Source: ECT2AJA-044 sp965262845 (GTDB lineage Bacteria; Bacteroidota; Bacteroidia; Flavobacteriales; ECT2AJA-044). Taken from it: a stretch of DNA of 64,000 nt. The stretch lies in assembly GCA_965262845.1 (NCBI GenBank), contig CBDHFX010000002.1:496001-560000 (forward strand). Reading direction: 5' to 3'. The position numbers were made by a program, and so were the translations under genes. The notes under the pieces were generated by a model. That model was not told the origin of the DNA and did no database searches. It worked only from the letters and a program-made list of their open reading frames with translations. Below are positions 17,984 through 26,791 of this stretch, piece after piece. Each line of letters begins with the position of its first letter. Position 1 is the stretch's first letter.

Positions 17984-18799
17984 CTAAAGGGTTCCCTGCC
18001 AAGAAAAATACTCCCCAAAAACGGACAGATCCATTTCATTCCTGAACAATCCAAAACAGGTGCTGCCACTGCCACTCATGGAGGCGTAGACCGCTCCTAC
18101 GCTGTAAAGTTTATCTTTGAGCAAGTCAATTTGCGGGTGGAGGGGAAAAACAGATCCTTCAAAATCGTTGAAGATCCGTTTTTTCCATTTCGTAACCGGA
18201 TACCTGATATGACGCCGCAGGTCTCGTCCGTCCGGGTTCGCATCCACACAGGCATAGGCTTCCGTAGTACCCACGTGGATGTTCGGGTTGACCAGCACCA
18301 GGTTCCAGCCTTTGAGGTCAACCTCTGTCGGATGGAAGCAATTGCCCTGCTGTGTTGCAAATACCGGCTCATTATCGATAAAGAAGGAACAATCGCTTCC
18401 GAGCTGACCGGCGTATCGGCGTAGCTCATCGGGCCGCAGGCCCAGATCATAGATCTCGTTGAGCCCCTTCAGGACAAAGGCCGCATCGGAGGAGCCCCCT
18501 CCGAGCCCTGCCCCCACGGGAATACGTTTGCAGAGGTGGATGAGTGTGAAGGGGAAGTCGAAATCGGCCCGAAGCAGATCAAAGGCGCGGATACAGAGAT
18601 TAGGTGCCTGGTCCGGAATGGGGAGCCCCCCTGCAGTGAACTGTAGGTGGCCCTGAGCACCCCGCTTGCCTTCGGAGATCTCCAAAATATCGCAGAGCGG
18701 CACGGGATAGAAAACCGTTTCGAGGTTATGGTAGCCATCGGCCCGTCGGTTCAGGATATTGAGTCCCAGGTTGATCTTGCAATTTGGATAGTAGATCAC
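17984..18799 (-). CDS. ispE: 4-diphosphocytidyl-2-C-methyl-D-erythritol kinase IspE
   Basis: This GHMP kinase phosphorylates CDP-ME in the MEP isoprenoid pathway, which feeds the carotenoid genes at 29-31 kb. The longest frame begins at 18970, but homology starts with VIYYPNCKINLGL, so GTG 18799 is chosen; it gives 271 residues, normal for IspE. The GHMP ATP loop is PVGAGLGGGSSDAAF, and the C-terminal motif is SMSGSGSTCFG. A TATCTTTA box ends 5 bp before the GTG, again suggesting a nearly leaderless mRNA. It is divergent from accA. Confidence 0.9.
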   Translation of the reverse strand: MIYYPNCKINLGLNILNRRADGYHNLETVFYPVPLCDILEISEGKRGAQGHLQFTAGGLPIPDQAPNLCIRAFDLLRADFDFPFTLIHLCKRIPVGAGLGGGSSDAAFVLKGLNEIYDLGLRPDELRRYAGQLGSDCSFFIDNEPVFATQQGNCFHPTEVDLKGWNLVLVNPNIHVGTTEAYACVDANPDGRDLRRHIRYPVTKWKKRIFNDFEGSVFPLHPQIDLLKDKLYSVGAVYASMSGSGSTCFGLFRNEMDLSVFGEYFSWQGTL

Positions 18800-18804
18800 G
18801 GGGT

Positions 18805-18812
18805 TAAAGATA
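18805..18812 (-). promoter_or_regulatory. -7-like box (TATCTTTA) of ispE
   Basis: On the minus strand TATCTTTA matches TAnnTTTG at 7 of 8 positions and lies 5 bp before the GTG start. Confidence 0.4.
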
Positions 18813-18845
18813 AAAGTTCCATGTGGTCCTTCTATCAGATTTTGA

Positions 18846-18853
18846 TAGTTTTG
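18846..18853 (+). promoter_or_regulatory. TAnnTTTG -7 box of accA
   Basis: TAGTTTTG, a perfect consensus match, ends 19 bp before the accA ATG at 18873. Confidence 0.5.
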
Positions 18854-18872
18854 ACCCCCCAAGTCCAACGCT

Positions 18873-19823
18873 ATGGAATATCTTGATTTTGAGCTCCCGA
18901 TCAAGGAGTTGGAGGAACAGAGAGAAAAGGCCGTTAAACTGGGTGAGGAGAGTGAAGTTGACGTGACCAAAACCCTCAGGGAGCTGGACAGGAAGCTGAA
19001 GGAAGCCCGAAAGGATATTTATTCGAACCTGAGCGATTGGCAGCGCGTACAGATGTCGCGCCATCCGAACCGACCTTATACCCTGGACTATATTGAAGCG
19101 CTGACTGGTGGGGATTGGCTTGAGCTGCATGGGGACCGTGCAGTGCGGGACGACAAGGCTATGGTGGGTGGTTTCGGGAGCATTGGCGGGAAAACGTATA
19201 TGCTGATCGGTCAGCAAAAGGGAAAGAACACCAGGCTTCGTCAATACCGCAACTTCGGGATGGCAAATCCGGAAGGATACCGAAAAGCGCTTCGCTTAAT
19301 GCGCCTGGCCGAAAAATTCAGCAAGCCCATTGTGGTCTTCATTGATACGCCGGGAGCCTTTCCAGGGCTTGAAGCGGAAGAACGTGGGCAAGGAGCGGCG
19401 ATTGCGCGGAATCTGATCGGGATGTTCAAGATCAGGGTGCCTATTATCTGCATCATTATTGGTGAAGGGGCTTCGGGTGGAGCCCTGGGGATCGGAATTG
19501 GAGATCGGGTGCTGATGTTGCAGAACACCTGGTACTCGGTGATCTCACCGGAGAGCTGTTCATCGATCCTGTGGCGCAGCTGGGATTACAAGGAACAGGC
19601 TGCGGAAGCCCTGAAGTTGACGGCAGAGGACATGAAAAAGAATAAGCTGGTGGACGGGGTCATAAGGGAACCGCCTGGAGGCGCGCACAGTGACCCGTCC
19701 ACAATGTTTGAGATCGTTAAAAAAGAGATACAAAAGTCCATTGAGAAGCTGGAAGACCTGGAAGCCGGGGCACTGATCAGGAAGCGGCGCAACAAGTTCT
19801 CTAAAATGGGGGTGGTTGACTAA
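18873..19823 (+). CDS. accA: Acetyl-CoA carboxylase carboxyltransferase subunit alpha
   Basis: This 316-residue subunit, with AccD, transfers the carboxyl group from biotin carboxyl carrier protein to acetyl-CoA, the first step of fatty acid synthesis. Diagnostic segments are the N-terminal coiled-coil helix (MEYLDFELPIKELEEQREKA), LHGDRAVRDDKAMVGG, GMANPEGYRKALRLM, FIDTPGAFPGLEAEERGQG, IGEGASGGALGIGIGDRV and YSVISPESCSSILW. Length is normal. It stands alone, divergent from ispE. Confidence 0.97.
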   Translation: MEYLDFELPIKELEEQREKAVKLGEESEVDVTKTLRELDRKLKEARKDIYSNLSDWQRVQMSRHPNRPYTLDYIEALTGGDWLELHGDRAVRDDKAMVGGFGSIGGKTYMLIGQQKGKNTRLRQYRNFGMANPEGYRKALRLMRLAEKFSKPIVVFIDTPGAFPGLEAEERGQGAAIARNLIGMFKIRVPIICIIIGEGASGGALGIGIGDRVLMLQNTWYSVISPESCSSILWRSWDYKEQAAEALKLTAEDMKKNKLVDGVIREPPGGAHSDPSTMFEIVKKEIQKSIEKLEDLEAGALIRKRRNKFSKMGVVD

Positions 19824-20098
19824 AGGCTCTGAACTGATGGCTTATCTTCCTAAAATTGTATTTTAGTAAAGTATTGAAATATAGTTGTTTATACATCATT
19901 AATTACAGAGTTAGCTCTGTAGCCAGCTCTGTAGCTAGCTCTGTAGTTTTATCTTCACGACAAGAGAAAAAATGAGCGAATAAAAACAGCTGTTTTACCA
20001 ACCTGCAAACGACCGGAAGCTGTCCGCTATTATAGCCACTACAAACCTGCTGCCCACGCCTGCGCCAGACTATTTCAGGAAGTTAAGTCAGAGGCCGC
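19824..20098. other. Intergenic region between accA and the minus-strand lipoprotein gene
   Basis: This 275-bp spacer is AT-rich in its first half and has no supported gene. Apart from the small tandem repeat at 19913-19947 I see nothing recognisable. Both flanking genes end here, so it is a convergent terminator region. Confidence 0.5.
19913..19947. repeat. Three tandem copies of an AGCTCTGTAG-type repeat
   Basis: AGCTCTGTAG occurs three times in a row with 2-3 bp joints, preceded by ACAGAG, which makes a short inverted match (ACAGAG-TT-AGCTCTGT). It may form a hairpin at the convergent gene ends. Confidence 0.5.
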
Positions 20099-21391
20099 CT
20101 ATCTCGTATACCACACAAAGAAGTCGACAATGTTACCGCCGGGAGCGCTGGTGTAGCGCAGGTCTCCGGAAGAGGCATCGTATGCCCTTATAAGCGTTTC
20201 GCTTGCTGCGAGTAGTTCGTTGCCGAGATCGTCGTAGCGCATGATCATGGGGCTGACTCCCGGCTTAAAAAGCAGGTTGTTCGTTAAGGACAGGTCAATG
20301 CTGTAAATACCATCGGGCTGGCCATAGAAATACTTATTGCCACTTATTTGTACGGCGGAACTAATCGGGCCGTTAGGCCCTGGTATAGGAAGCTGATACC
20401 CGTTTTCATTAAAAAAATAGTAGCGCAACCTGCCCATGCCCTGATGATTGGTGACGATGAGGGTTTGATTGGGTGCGACGGGGAAGGCACCGACGAAGGA
20501 GCCTTCAAGGAGGATCTCCTGGATAGGTGCGCCGTTGCTGGCATGGTAGGAAGTCCAGTGATGATTGGGGCCGGTGGTGGAATATTCCTCACAAAAGATC
20601 CGATTATCCTGAAAGTAGAGCGAGCGCGGGTAGCGAAATTCGTGGAGGGCAAAGTCGAGTTCCAGTTGCCCAGCTGCACTCCAGCTGGCGAGGCGGCCTT
20701 CGTACTTGCCCATAAAGAAAGAAGATCCGTCTGAAGCGATAGTGGAAATGCACGGATCACCCAGAGCTGAATTACAGGTGCGCTGGTAAACCGGCAGCAT
20801 GGTATTGAGATCGAACACGCGCATGGGTTCCAGTTCGGACCCGCCCGTAACCAGGCGTTGTGTTTCGCTGCTGATGCCTGCACCGGCGAATTCGGGTCCG
20901 AGATCGGCGATGGTGATCCAACCGGCACTGTCAGGTCGATACCGGGCGGCGTATTGCCCGCCCGATTCCACAATGGCCACAAGCCCGATCCGTTCGCGGG
21001 GGATCCCGCTGACGTGGAGCTTGGCGAATTGATTGGTGCCTGACTCACCATCGGTGGCGCTCACCCGCAGGTAGTAAGTGCCACTTTCGAGTATGGCCGG
21101 GATCACATACTCCAGTTCGATCTGCGCATGTTGACCACCTGGCCTGAATTCGATCCGCTGGCCAATACCCGCAAAATGGGCATCGGTCAAGGTCACGAGC
21201 CACTGTTCGATCCTTTCATTATCGGTGATCGTTGCCCGCACTAAAATAGTATCCTCCGCACTGACCTGCTGTCCATCGTTCGGACGCTCAATAGTGACCA
21301 CAGGCGGAGAGGTATCGGACGGTTTGCAACTGTGGATAACTATAAGTGTCCAAAGACTTAGAAATACGACTAATTTTAACTTTTTTTGCAT
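20099..21391 (-). CDS. Surface lipoprotein with Ig-like domain and probable beta-propeller
   Basis: 430 residues from ATG 21391, giving a lipoprotein signal peptide (MQKKLKLVVFLSLWTLIVIHSC, lipobox ending in Cys22). Residues about 28-130 look like a bacterial Ig/Big-type domain (PPVVTIERPNDGQQVSAED ... ESGTYYLRVSATDGES). The rest has repeated beta-hairpins such as SFFMGKYEGRLASWSAAGQ, compatible with a WD40/YVTN-like propeller. No enzymatic motif is seen, and the function is unknown. It is divergent from dnaB with only 40 bp between starts. Confidence 0.6.
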   Translation of the reverse strand: MQKKLKLVVFLSLWTLIVIHSCKPSDTSPPVVTIERPNDGQQVSAEDTILVRATITDNERIEQWLVTLTDAHFAGIGQRIEFRPGGQHAQIELEYVIPAILESGTYYLRVSATDGESGTNQFAKLHVSGIPRERIGLVAIVESGGQYAARYRPDSAGWITIADLGPEFAGAGISSETQRLVTGGSELEPMRVFDLNTMLPVYQRTCNSALGDPCISTIASDGSSFFMGKYEGRLASWSAAGQLELDFALHEFRYPRSLYFQDNRIFCEEYSTTGPNHHWTSYHASNGAPIQEILLEGSFVGAFPVAPNQTLIVTNHQGMGRLRYYFFNENGYQLPIPGPNGPISSAVQISGNKYFYGQPDGIYSIDLSLTNNLLFKPGVSPMIMRYDDLGNELLAASETLIRAYDASSGDLRYTSAPGGNIVDFFVWYTR

Positions 21392-21398
21392 AATATGG

Positions 21399-21415
21399 CG
21401 GGCCTTAACGGCCCG
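21399..21415. promoter_or_regulatory. Perfect inverted repeat in the lipoprotein/dnaB divergent gap
   Basis: CGGGCC-TTAAC-GGCCCG lies in the 40-bp gap between two divergent start codons. No T tract follows, so an operator-like or RNA-leader role is as likely as termination. Confidence 0.35.
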
Positions 21416-21431
21416 AAACAAGAGACTCCCT

Positions 21432-22916
21432 ATGGCTAATGTACAAAACAATCCTTTTCAGAGCTCTGCACGGACCAATGCTCCGGTGATCGATCTGGAG
21501 CACGGACGGATACCGCCGCAGGCATTAGATCTTGAAGAGGCTGTGCTGGGTGCCTTGCTCATAGATAAGAACGCCCTGAACGAGGTGATCGACATCATCA
21601 GTGCGGAAGCGTTCTACCAGGAGAGCCATCAGGAGATCTTCCGGGCGATCAGGAACCTGTTTGGTGACAGCAAGCCAATCGACATGCTTACAGTGGCCAA
21701 CTACCTCCGGGAGGAGGGTAAATTGGATATTGCAGGCGGCGATTACTATCTGGCACAGTTAACGCAGCGGGTAAGTTCGTCGGCGCATATTGAGTTCCAC
21801 GCGCGGATCATCGTGCAGAAGCATATCCAGCGCGAGCTGGTTCGGGTGGCCAATGAGATCATTCGCGACGCCTTTGACGAAACCACCGATGTATTGGAAT
21901 TGCTTGACAAGGCCGAAGCACGCCTGTTCGAAATTACCGAAGGGCATATCAAAAAGAACTACGATTCCGCGGAAAGCCTGATCCAACAGGCTCTGCAGAA
22001 TATCGAGGATATTTCGCGGAAGCAGGGATTGAGTGGGGTTCCCAGTGGGTTCACGCAGATCGATAAGCTAACGTCGGGTTGGCAAAAGAGCGATCTTGTT
22101 ATTCTGGCCGCGAGGCCAGGGATGGGCAAAACCGCCTTTATACTGAGTATGGCACGGAACATGGCGATCGACCATCAAACGCCAGTGGCTGTATTTTCGT
22201 TGGAAATGTCGGGATTGCAGCTGATCACGCGCCTGATCTCGAGCGAGACCGGGCTCAGTTCGGAAAAGCTGCGGAAGGGGGATCTGGAGGATTTTGAATG
22301 GCAGCAGCTGCACGCCAAGATCAAGAATTTGGAAAAAGCGCAGCTGTTTATCGATGACACGCCTGCCCTGTCGATCTTTGACCTGCGCGCGAAATGCCGC
22401 CGCCTGGTGTCGCAGCACCATGTGGGGATCATCATCATTGACTACCTGCAGCTAATGACGTCCGGATCTGACCAGAAAGGTGGAAACAGAGAGCAAGAAA
22501 TCAGTACTATTTCACGTTCATTAAAAAGCATCGCCAAGGAACTGGATGTACCGGTGATCGCGGTGAGTCAGCTGAGTCGTGCCGTGGAAACCCGGGGTGG
22601 GTCCAAGCGGCCTCTGCTTTCAGATCTGCGGGAATCGGGAGCGATTGAACAGGATGCAGACATCGTGAGCTTCATTTACCGGCCCGAGTATTACGGACTT
22701 ACCGAGTGGGACGATGAGGAACATACCCCATGTGAAGGTCAGGCCGAGTTTATTCTGGCCAAGCACCGGAACGGAGCACTGGACGAGGTCCGGCTCAAGT
22801 TTGTGGGATACCTGGCCAAATTTGCAGACCTTGACGATTTTGGTTATGCTGGCGGTGGATTTGTGGAATCCAAAATGAATGATGATGCCATTGACGACGG
22901 ACAAGTGCCTTTTTAA
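21432..22916 (+). CDS. dnaB: Replicative DNA helicase DnaB
   Basis: 494 residues from ATG 21432 (MANVQNNPFQ); the longer open frame from 21225 runs over the divergent promoter and is not used. It contains the N-terminal primase-interacting domain (LDLEEAVLGALLIDKNALNEV), Walker A in ILAARPGMGKTAF, Walker B IIIDYLQLM and the motif RPLLSDLRESGAIEQDADIV. It is a hexameric 5'-3' helicase of the replication fork. No intein is present and the length is normal. The next gene overlaps its 3' end by 38 bp. Confidence 0.97.
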   Translation: MANVQNNPFQSSARTNAPVIDLEHGRIPPQALDLEEAVLGALLIDKNALNEVIDIISAEAFYQESHQEIFRAIRNLFGDSKPIDMLTVANYLREEGKLDIAGGDYYLAQLTQRVSSSAHIEFHARIIVQKHIQRELVRVANEIIRDAFDETTDVLELLDKAEARLFEITEGHIKKNYDSAESLIQQALQNIEDISRKQGLSGVPSGFTQIDKLTSGWQKSDLVILAARPGMGKTAFILSMARNMAIDHQTPVAVFSLEMSGLQLITRLISSETGLSSEKLRKGDLEDFEWQQLHAKIKNLEKAQLFIDDTPALSIFDLRAKCRRLVSQHHVGIIIIDYLQLMTSGSDQKGGNREQEISTISRSLKSIAKELDVPVIAVSQLSRAVETRGGSKRPLLSDLRESGAIEQDADIVSFIYRPEYYGLTEWDDEEHTPCEGQAEFILAKHRNGALDEVRLKFVGYLAKFADLDDFGYAGGGFVESKMNDDAIDDGQVPF

Positions 22917-24168
22917 ATACGTCCTGGCCTTTTTTGTGCTCCTGCTGGGCTTCAACGGCTTTTCGCGCCATATTCTCATCCCGATGGACGAGGCATCGCA
23001 GAAAGATCATCTGAAGGCCTATGGGATCGCCTACTGGGTTTTGGAGCGTGAGGTGAGCATTCAGTGGCTGCTGAACTACCGTGGCGGCAGCTTTCTGATG
23101 CCCTATGGCGATCAGATCGAACGCGAATGCATTGTGCGCGGGGTGAGCTATGACCTGATCGCGGATGTCCAGGCCAGTCAGATCCTCGCTGAAATTGCTT
23201 CCCCGGAAGTGAACATGGACGCTATAAAGCTCGAAAAGGCCCCGAAGATCGCAGTGTACTCCCCCAAGACAGCTCAGCCGTGGGACGATGCCGTAACCCT
23301 GGCACTGACCTACGCCGAGATCCCCTACGACGTGGTTTATGATAAGGAAGTGCTGAACAATTTGTTATTGCTGTACGATTGGCTCCACCTCCACCATGAG
23401 GACTTTACCGGTCAGTATGGCCGTTTTTACCGCGCTTTTCGCAATGCCTCCTGGTACATTGATCAAAAGCGTGATAGCGAAAACCGCGCCCAGGCATTGG
23501 GATATACGAAGGTAAGTCAGGTAAAGCTGGCTGTAGCCCAAAAGATCAGGAATTTCACCCTTGCGGGTGGATTCCTATTCGCAATGTGCAGCGCTACCGA
23601 CAGCTATGACATTGCCTTGGCGGCGCAAGGGGTGGATATATGTGAATACATGTTTGATGGCGACCCGGCAGATCCGGCCGCTCAGTCCAAGTTGGATTTT
23701 GAACAGTGTTTCGCCTTCGAAAATTTCCGTTTGAGCATGAACCCCAACGAGTACGAATTCTCGAACATTGATGCTACAAATACCCGCCCACGTAAACCGA
23801 AGCAGGATTTTTTTACCTTGTTCGATTTTAGCGCGAAATGGGATCCTGTGCCAACAATGCTGTGCCAGAATCACACCCGGGTGGTTAAGGGTTTTATGGG
23901 GCAAACGACTGCCTACCGGAACGAAGTGCTGAAACCCGATGTGCTGGTAATGGGCGAAAACAAGGCATGGGGCGAGGCGCGCTACATTCACGGAGAGTTC
24001 GGAGAGGGAACCTGGACCTTTTACGGTGGTCACGATCCGGAGGATTATCAGCATATGGTCGGAGATCCCAAAACGGAACTTGAATTACACCCCAACTCAC
24101 CGGGATACCGACTTATCCTGAACAACATCCTCTTCCCGGCGGCTAAGAAGCAAAAGCAGAAGACATGA
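22879..24168 (+). CDS. Conserved exported protein of the group often labelled 'asparagine synthetase B' in Flavobacteriia
   Basis: The product has 429 residues with an N-terminal hydrophobic export segment (YVLAFFVLLLGFNGFS). I recall similar Bacteroidota proteins carrying an asparagine synthetase label, but no AsnB motif is here: neither an N-terminal Cys-Gly nucleophile nor the PP-loop SGGxDS is seen. Around residues 120-260 the pattern KIAVYSPKTAQPWDDAVTL ... GGFLFAMCSATDSYDIAL looks like a ThuA/glutamine-amidotransferase-like fold with a nucleophile-elbow Cys. The start is one of three consecutive ATGs inside the dnaB end. The function is unknown; the location is probably periplasmic. Confidence 0.6.
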   Translation: MMMPLTTDKCLFKYVLAFFVLLLGFNGFSRHILIPMDEASQKDHLKAYGIAYWVLEREVSIQWLLNYRGGSFLMPYGDQIERECIVRGVSYDLIADVQASQILAEIASPEVNMDAIKLEKAPKIAVYSPKTAQPWDDAVTLALTYAEIPYDVVYDKEVLNNLLLLYDWLHLHHEDFTGQYGRFYRAFRNASWYIDQKRDSENRAQALGYTKVSQVKLAVAQKIRNFTLAGGFLFAMCSATDSYDIALAAQGVDICEYMFDGDPADPAAQSKLDFEQCFAFENFRLSMNPNEYEFSNIDATNTRPRKPKQDFFTLFDFSAKWDPVPTMLCQNHTRVVKGFMGQTTAYRNEVLKPDVLVMGENKAWGEARYIHGEFGEGTWTFYGGHDPEDYQHMVGDPKTELELHPNSPGYRLILNNILFPAAKKQKQKT

Positions 24169-25698
24169 TCAGCCGGAGTCACCGACCGGAGCCTGCTTTT
24201 CGGGCCTCATCTGCGGGAAGAACAATACGTCCTGAATACCGGGTGAGTCTGTCATGATCATGCTCAGGCGATCGATCCCGATGCCTAATCCCGCCGTAGG
24301 CGGCATTCCGTATTCAATAGCGTGCAGGAAATCCTCATCCAGGACCATTGCCTCGTCATCACCGCGTTTGCCGAGCCTGAGTTGCTCCTCAAAACGTGCA
24401 CGCTGGTCAATAGGGTCATTCAATTCGGAGAAGGCATTGCAGATCTCTTTTCCATTGCAGATCGCCTCAAAACGCTCTGTGAGTCCTTCCTCAGTTCGGT
24501 GCTTCCTGGCCAATGGTGACATCTCAACAGGATAATCGGTGATGAAAGTCGGCTGGATCAATTTCGGCTCACAAAGTTCGCTGAATAGCTCATCGATAAG
24601 CTTTCCACGTCCCATGCCCGGAGCCACTTCCAAACCCCATTTTCGGGCCGTCGCGCGCATTTCGTTTTCGTCCATCCCGGACACGTCTACCCCAGTAAGC
24701 TCCTCAATAACGCCATACATGGTGTAGCGCTTCCACGGGCGTTGGAAATTGATCAGATGTTCGCCACATTTGACCTCTGTGGTTCCATGCAGGTCCAGGG
24801 CGATCTTTTCGATCATCTCCTCAACCAGGTCCATCATCCATCCATAGTCCTTATAGGCCACATAAAGCTCCATCAGGGTGAATTCCGGATTATGAAAACG
24901 GCTCATGCCTTCATTGCGGAAATCCTTGGCAAACTCGTACACGCCATCGAATCCACCCACGATCAGTCTTTTTAAATACAGCTCGTTGGCGATGCGCAGG
25001 TAAAGCGTCATATCGAGCTTGTTGTGACGGGTCTTGAACGGCTGGGCTGCGGCACCACCATAAAGCGGCTGCAAAATTGGAGTCTCCACCTCCATATAGC
25101 CTTTGTCGTTGAGGAACGAACGCATGGAATTCGTCAGCTGAGTGCGCTTGCGGAAAGTTTCCCGTACATTCGGATTCACAATGAGGTCCACATAACGCTG
25201 GCGGTAACGTTTTTCCGGATCGGTAAACGCATCGTGCATATTTCCCCCGGCATCTGTTTTCGGCATGGGCAGTGGACGGAGCGATTTGGTTAGCATAACC
25301 AGCCCGGTTACATGAATTGAGATCTCGCCCATCTTTGTCGTAAACACATAACCCTTGACGCCCACGATATCACCGATGTGCATCAATTTCCTGAACACCT
25401 TGTTATACAAAGTCTTATCCTCTCCGGGGCAAATTTCATCGCGATTCACATAGATCTGGATCCGTCCGGTGCTGTCCTGCAGCTCAGCAAATGAAGCCTT
25501 GCCCATGATCCGCTTGCTCATGATGCGCCCGGCCAATGAAACGTTCCTGTACCCGTCCTTGTCATGATCGTAATGCTGCCTGATTGATGCGGCCGAGGTA
25601 TTCACTTCATACAATCCGGCCGGATACGGATCAATGCCTTGTTTCCGCAGTTCTGCCAGCGCCTCGCGGCGGATGATCTCCTGTTCGCTTAATTCCAT
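24169..25698 (-). CDS. lysS: Lysyl-tRNA synthetase (class II)
   Basis: 509 residues from ATG 25698 (MELSEQEII); the 27 extra in-frame codons upstream overlap the promoter. It shows the N-terminal OB anticodon-binding domain (about 55-160), motif 2 (FAKDFRNEGMSRFHNPEFTLME) and motif 3 (AGLGIGIDRLSMIMTD) of class II LysRS. It attaches lysine to tRNA-Lys in the cytoplasm. It is convergent with the exported-protein gene and divergent from the PGI/PMI gene. Confidence 0.97.
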   Translation of the reverse strand: MELSEQEIIRREALAELRKQGIDPYPAGLYEVNTSAASIRQHYDHDKDGYRNVSLAGRIMSKRIMGKASFAELQDSTGRIQIYVNRDEICPGEDKTLYNKVFRKLMHIGDIVGVKGYVFTTKMGEISIHVTGLVMLTKSLRPLPMPKTDAGGNMHDAFTDPEKRYRQRYVDLIVNPNVRETFRKRTQLTNSMRSFLNDKGYMEVETPILQPLYGGAAAQPFKTRHNKLDMTLYLRIANELYLKRLIVGGFDGVYEFAKDFRNEGMSRFHNPEFTLMELYVAYKDYGWMMDLVEEMIEKIALDLHGTTEVKCGEHLINFQRPWKRYTMYGVIEELTGVDVSGMDENEMRATARKWGLEVAPGMGRGKLIDELFSELCEPKLIQPTFITDYPVEMSPLARKHRTEEGLTERFEAICNGKEICNAFSELNDPIDQRARFEEQLRLGKRGDDEAMVLDEDFLHAIEYGMPPTAGLGIGIDRLSMIMTDSPGIQDVLFFPQMRPEKQAPVGDSG

Positions 25699-25722
25699 GG
25701 TGCACTTTATCAGGTTAAGGCA

Positions 25723-25730
25723 CAAAAATA
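25723..25730 (-). promoter_or_regulatory. TAnnTTTG -7 box of lysS
   Basis: Minus-strand TATTTTTG, a perfect match, lies 24 bp upstream of ATG 25698. It supports that start over the longer frame. Confidence 0.5.
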
Positions 25731-25789
25731 CGCAACATTCGCGGGCCTGGGAAAGCCAGGGACAAAGGGCTCGGAGCAAAGGGTTTCGC

Positions 25790-25797
25790 TATATTTG
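25790..25797 (+). promoter_or_regulatory. TAnnTTTG -7 box of the PGI/PMI gene
   Basis: TATATTTG ends only 4 bp before ATG 25802, so the message is expected to start at or next to the start codon. Confidence 0.5.
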
Positions 25798-25801
25798 GAG
25801 T

Positions 25802-26791
25802 ATGAAACAGCTGATACAGGATTTTCCGCAGCACCTGGCCGATGCGTTGCACATCGCCCGCCAGGCCAATCTTGCACCCGCCAGACGTGAGATCCACCAG
25901 GTAGTGATCGCCGGCCTTGGAGGATCGGGCATTGGCGGCACCATTGTTTCCGAGCTCCTGCTGGATCGCTGCAGGGTGCCCATCGTCGTAAACAAGGGAT
26001 ATAGCCTCCCGGCCTTCGTTGATCCCTGCACACTGGTACTCGTGTCCACATACAGTGGCCATACGGAGGAAACCTTAGCTGCCCTTCAGCGGGCAGATAC
26101 TCAGGGAGCAGAGATTGCGGTCATCACGTCGGGGGGGGCTGCACTTGCCTACGCACAGGAAAAAGGGTATAACCGCATCGTGATCCCGGGCGGAAACCCA
26201 CCGCGGTCCATGTTCGGATACAGCTTTGTTCAGCTGCTGAAATTGCTGAGCTTTTATGGACTCGTTGACGCTGAAGTCATGGATGTGATCTCCCATGCCA
26301 TTCCATTTCTTGAAAGGCACAGTGGTGACCTTCGTGCCGCAGGCACAGAACTGGCCAATTTCCTGTACGGAAAAATACCGGTGGTGTATGCTGCGGACGG
26401 GTTCGAGGGCGTGGCAATACGATTTCGCCAGCAGCTCAACGAGAACAGTAAAATGATCGGGTATACCGGAATGGTGCCCGAAATGAACCACAATGAACTG
26501 GTCGGATGGGCTGGAGGCAATGACCAGATGGCCGTGGTATTCCTTCGGAATGAAACAGATGATCCGCGGATCCGGAAACGGATGGAGATCAATCAGAAGA
26601 TCGTCAAACGCTCCACGCCACACGTCAGGGAGCTTTGGTCCAGGGGCAGCAATGCCATTGAACGTGCGCTATACCTGATCTGCCTGGGCGACTGGGCCAG
26701 TTTTGATCTTTCCGTGCTCAACGGTGTTGATGTCATGGAAGTTGACGTGATCGAATACCTGAAAAGCGAACTGGCTAAATTCGGCTCATGA
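25802..26791 (+). CDS. Bifunctional phosphoglucose/phosphomannose isomerase family protein
   Basis: 329 residues from ATG 25802. Two SIS (sugar isomerase) domains are seen: the first with VVIAGLGGSGIGGTIVSELL and VSTYSGHTEETLAAL, the second from about residue 170 with YGKIPVVYAADGFEGVAIR and EMNHNELVGW (catalytic His/Glu region). The short length and motifs fit the archaeal-type PGI/PMI family rather than classical Pgi. It interconverts fructose-6-P with glucose-6-P and/or mannose-6-P. It overlaps lipB by ATGA. Confidence 0.85.
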   Translation: MKQLIQDFPQHLADALHIARQANLAPARREIHQVVIAGLGGSGIGGTIVSELLLDRCRVPIVVNKGYSLPAFVDPCTLVLVSTYSGHTEETLAALQRADTQGAEIAVITSGGAALAYAQEKGYNRIVIPGGNPPRSMFGYSFVQLLKLLSFYGLVDAEVMDVISHAIPFLERHSGDLRAAGTELANFLYGKIPVVYAADGFEGVAIRFRQQLNENSKMIGYTGMVPEMNHNELVGWAGGNDQMAVVFLRNETDDPRIRKRMEINQKIVKRSTPHVRELWSRGSNAIERALYLICLGDWASFDLSVLNGVDVMEVDVIEYLKSELAKFGS

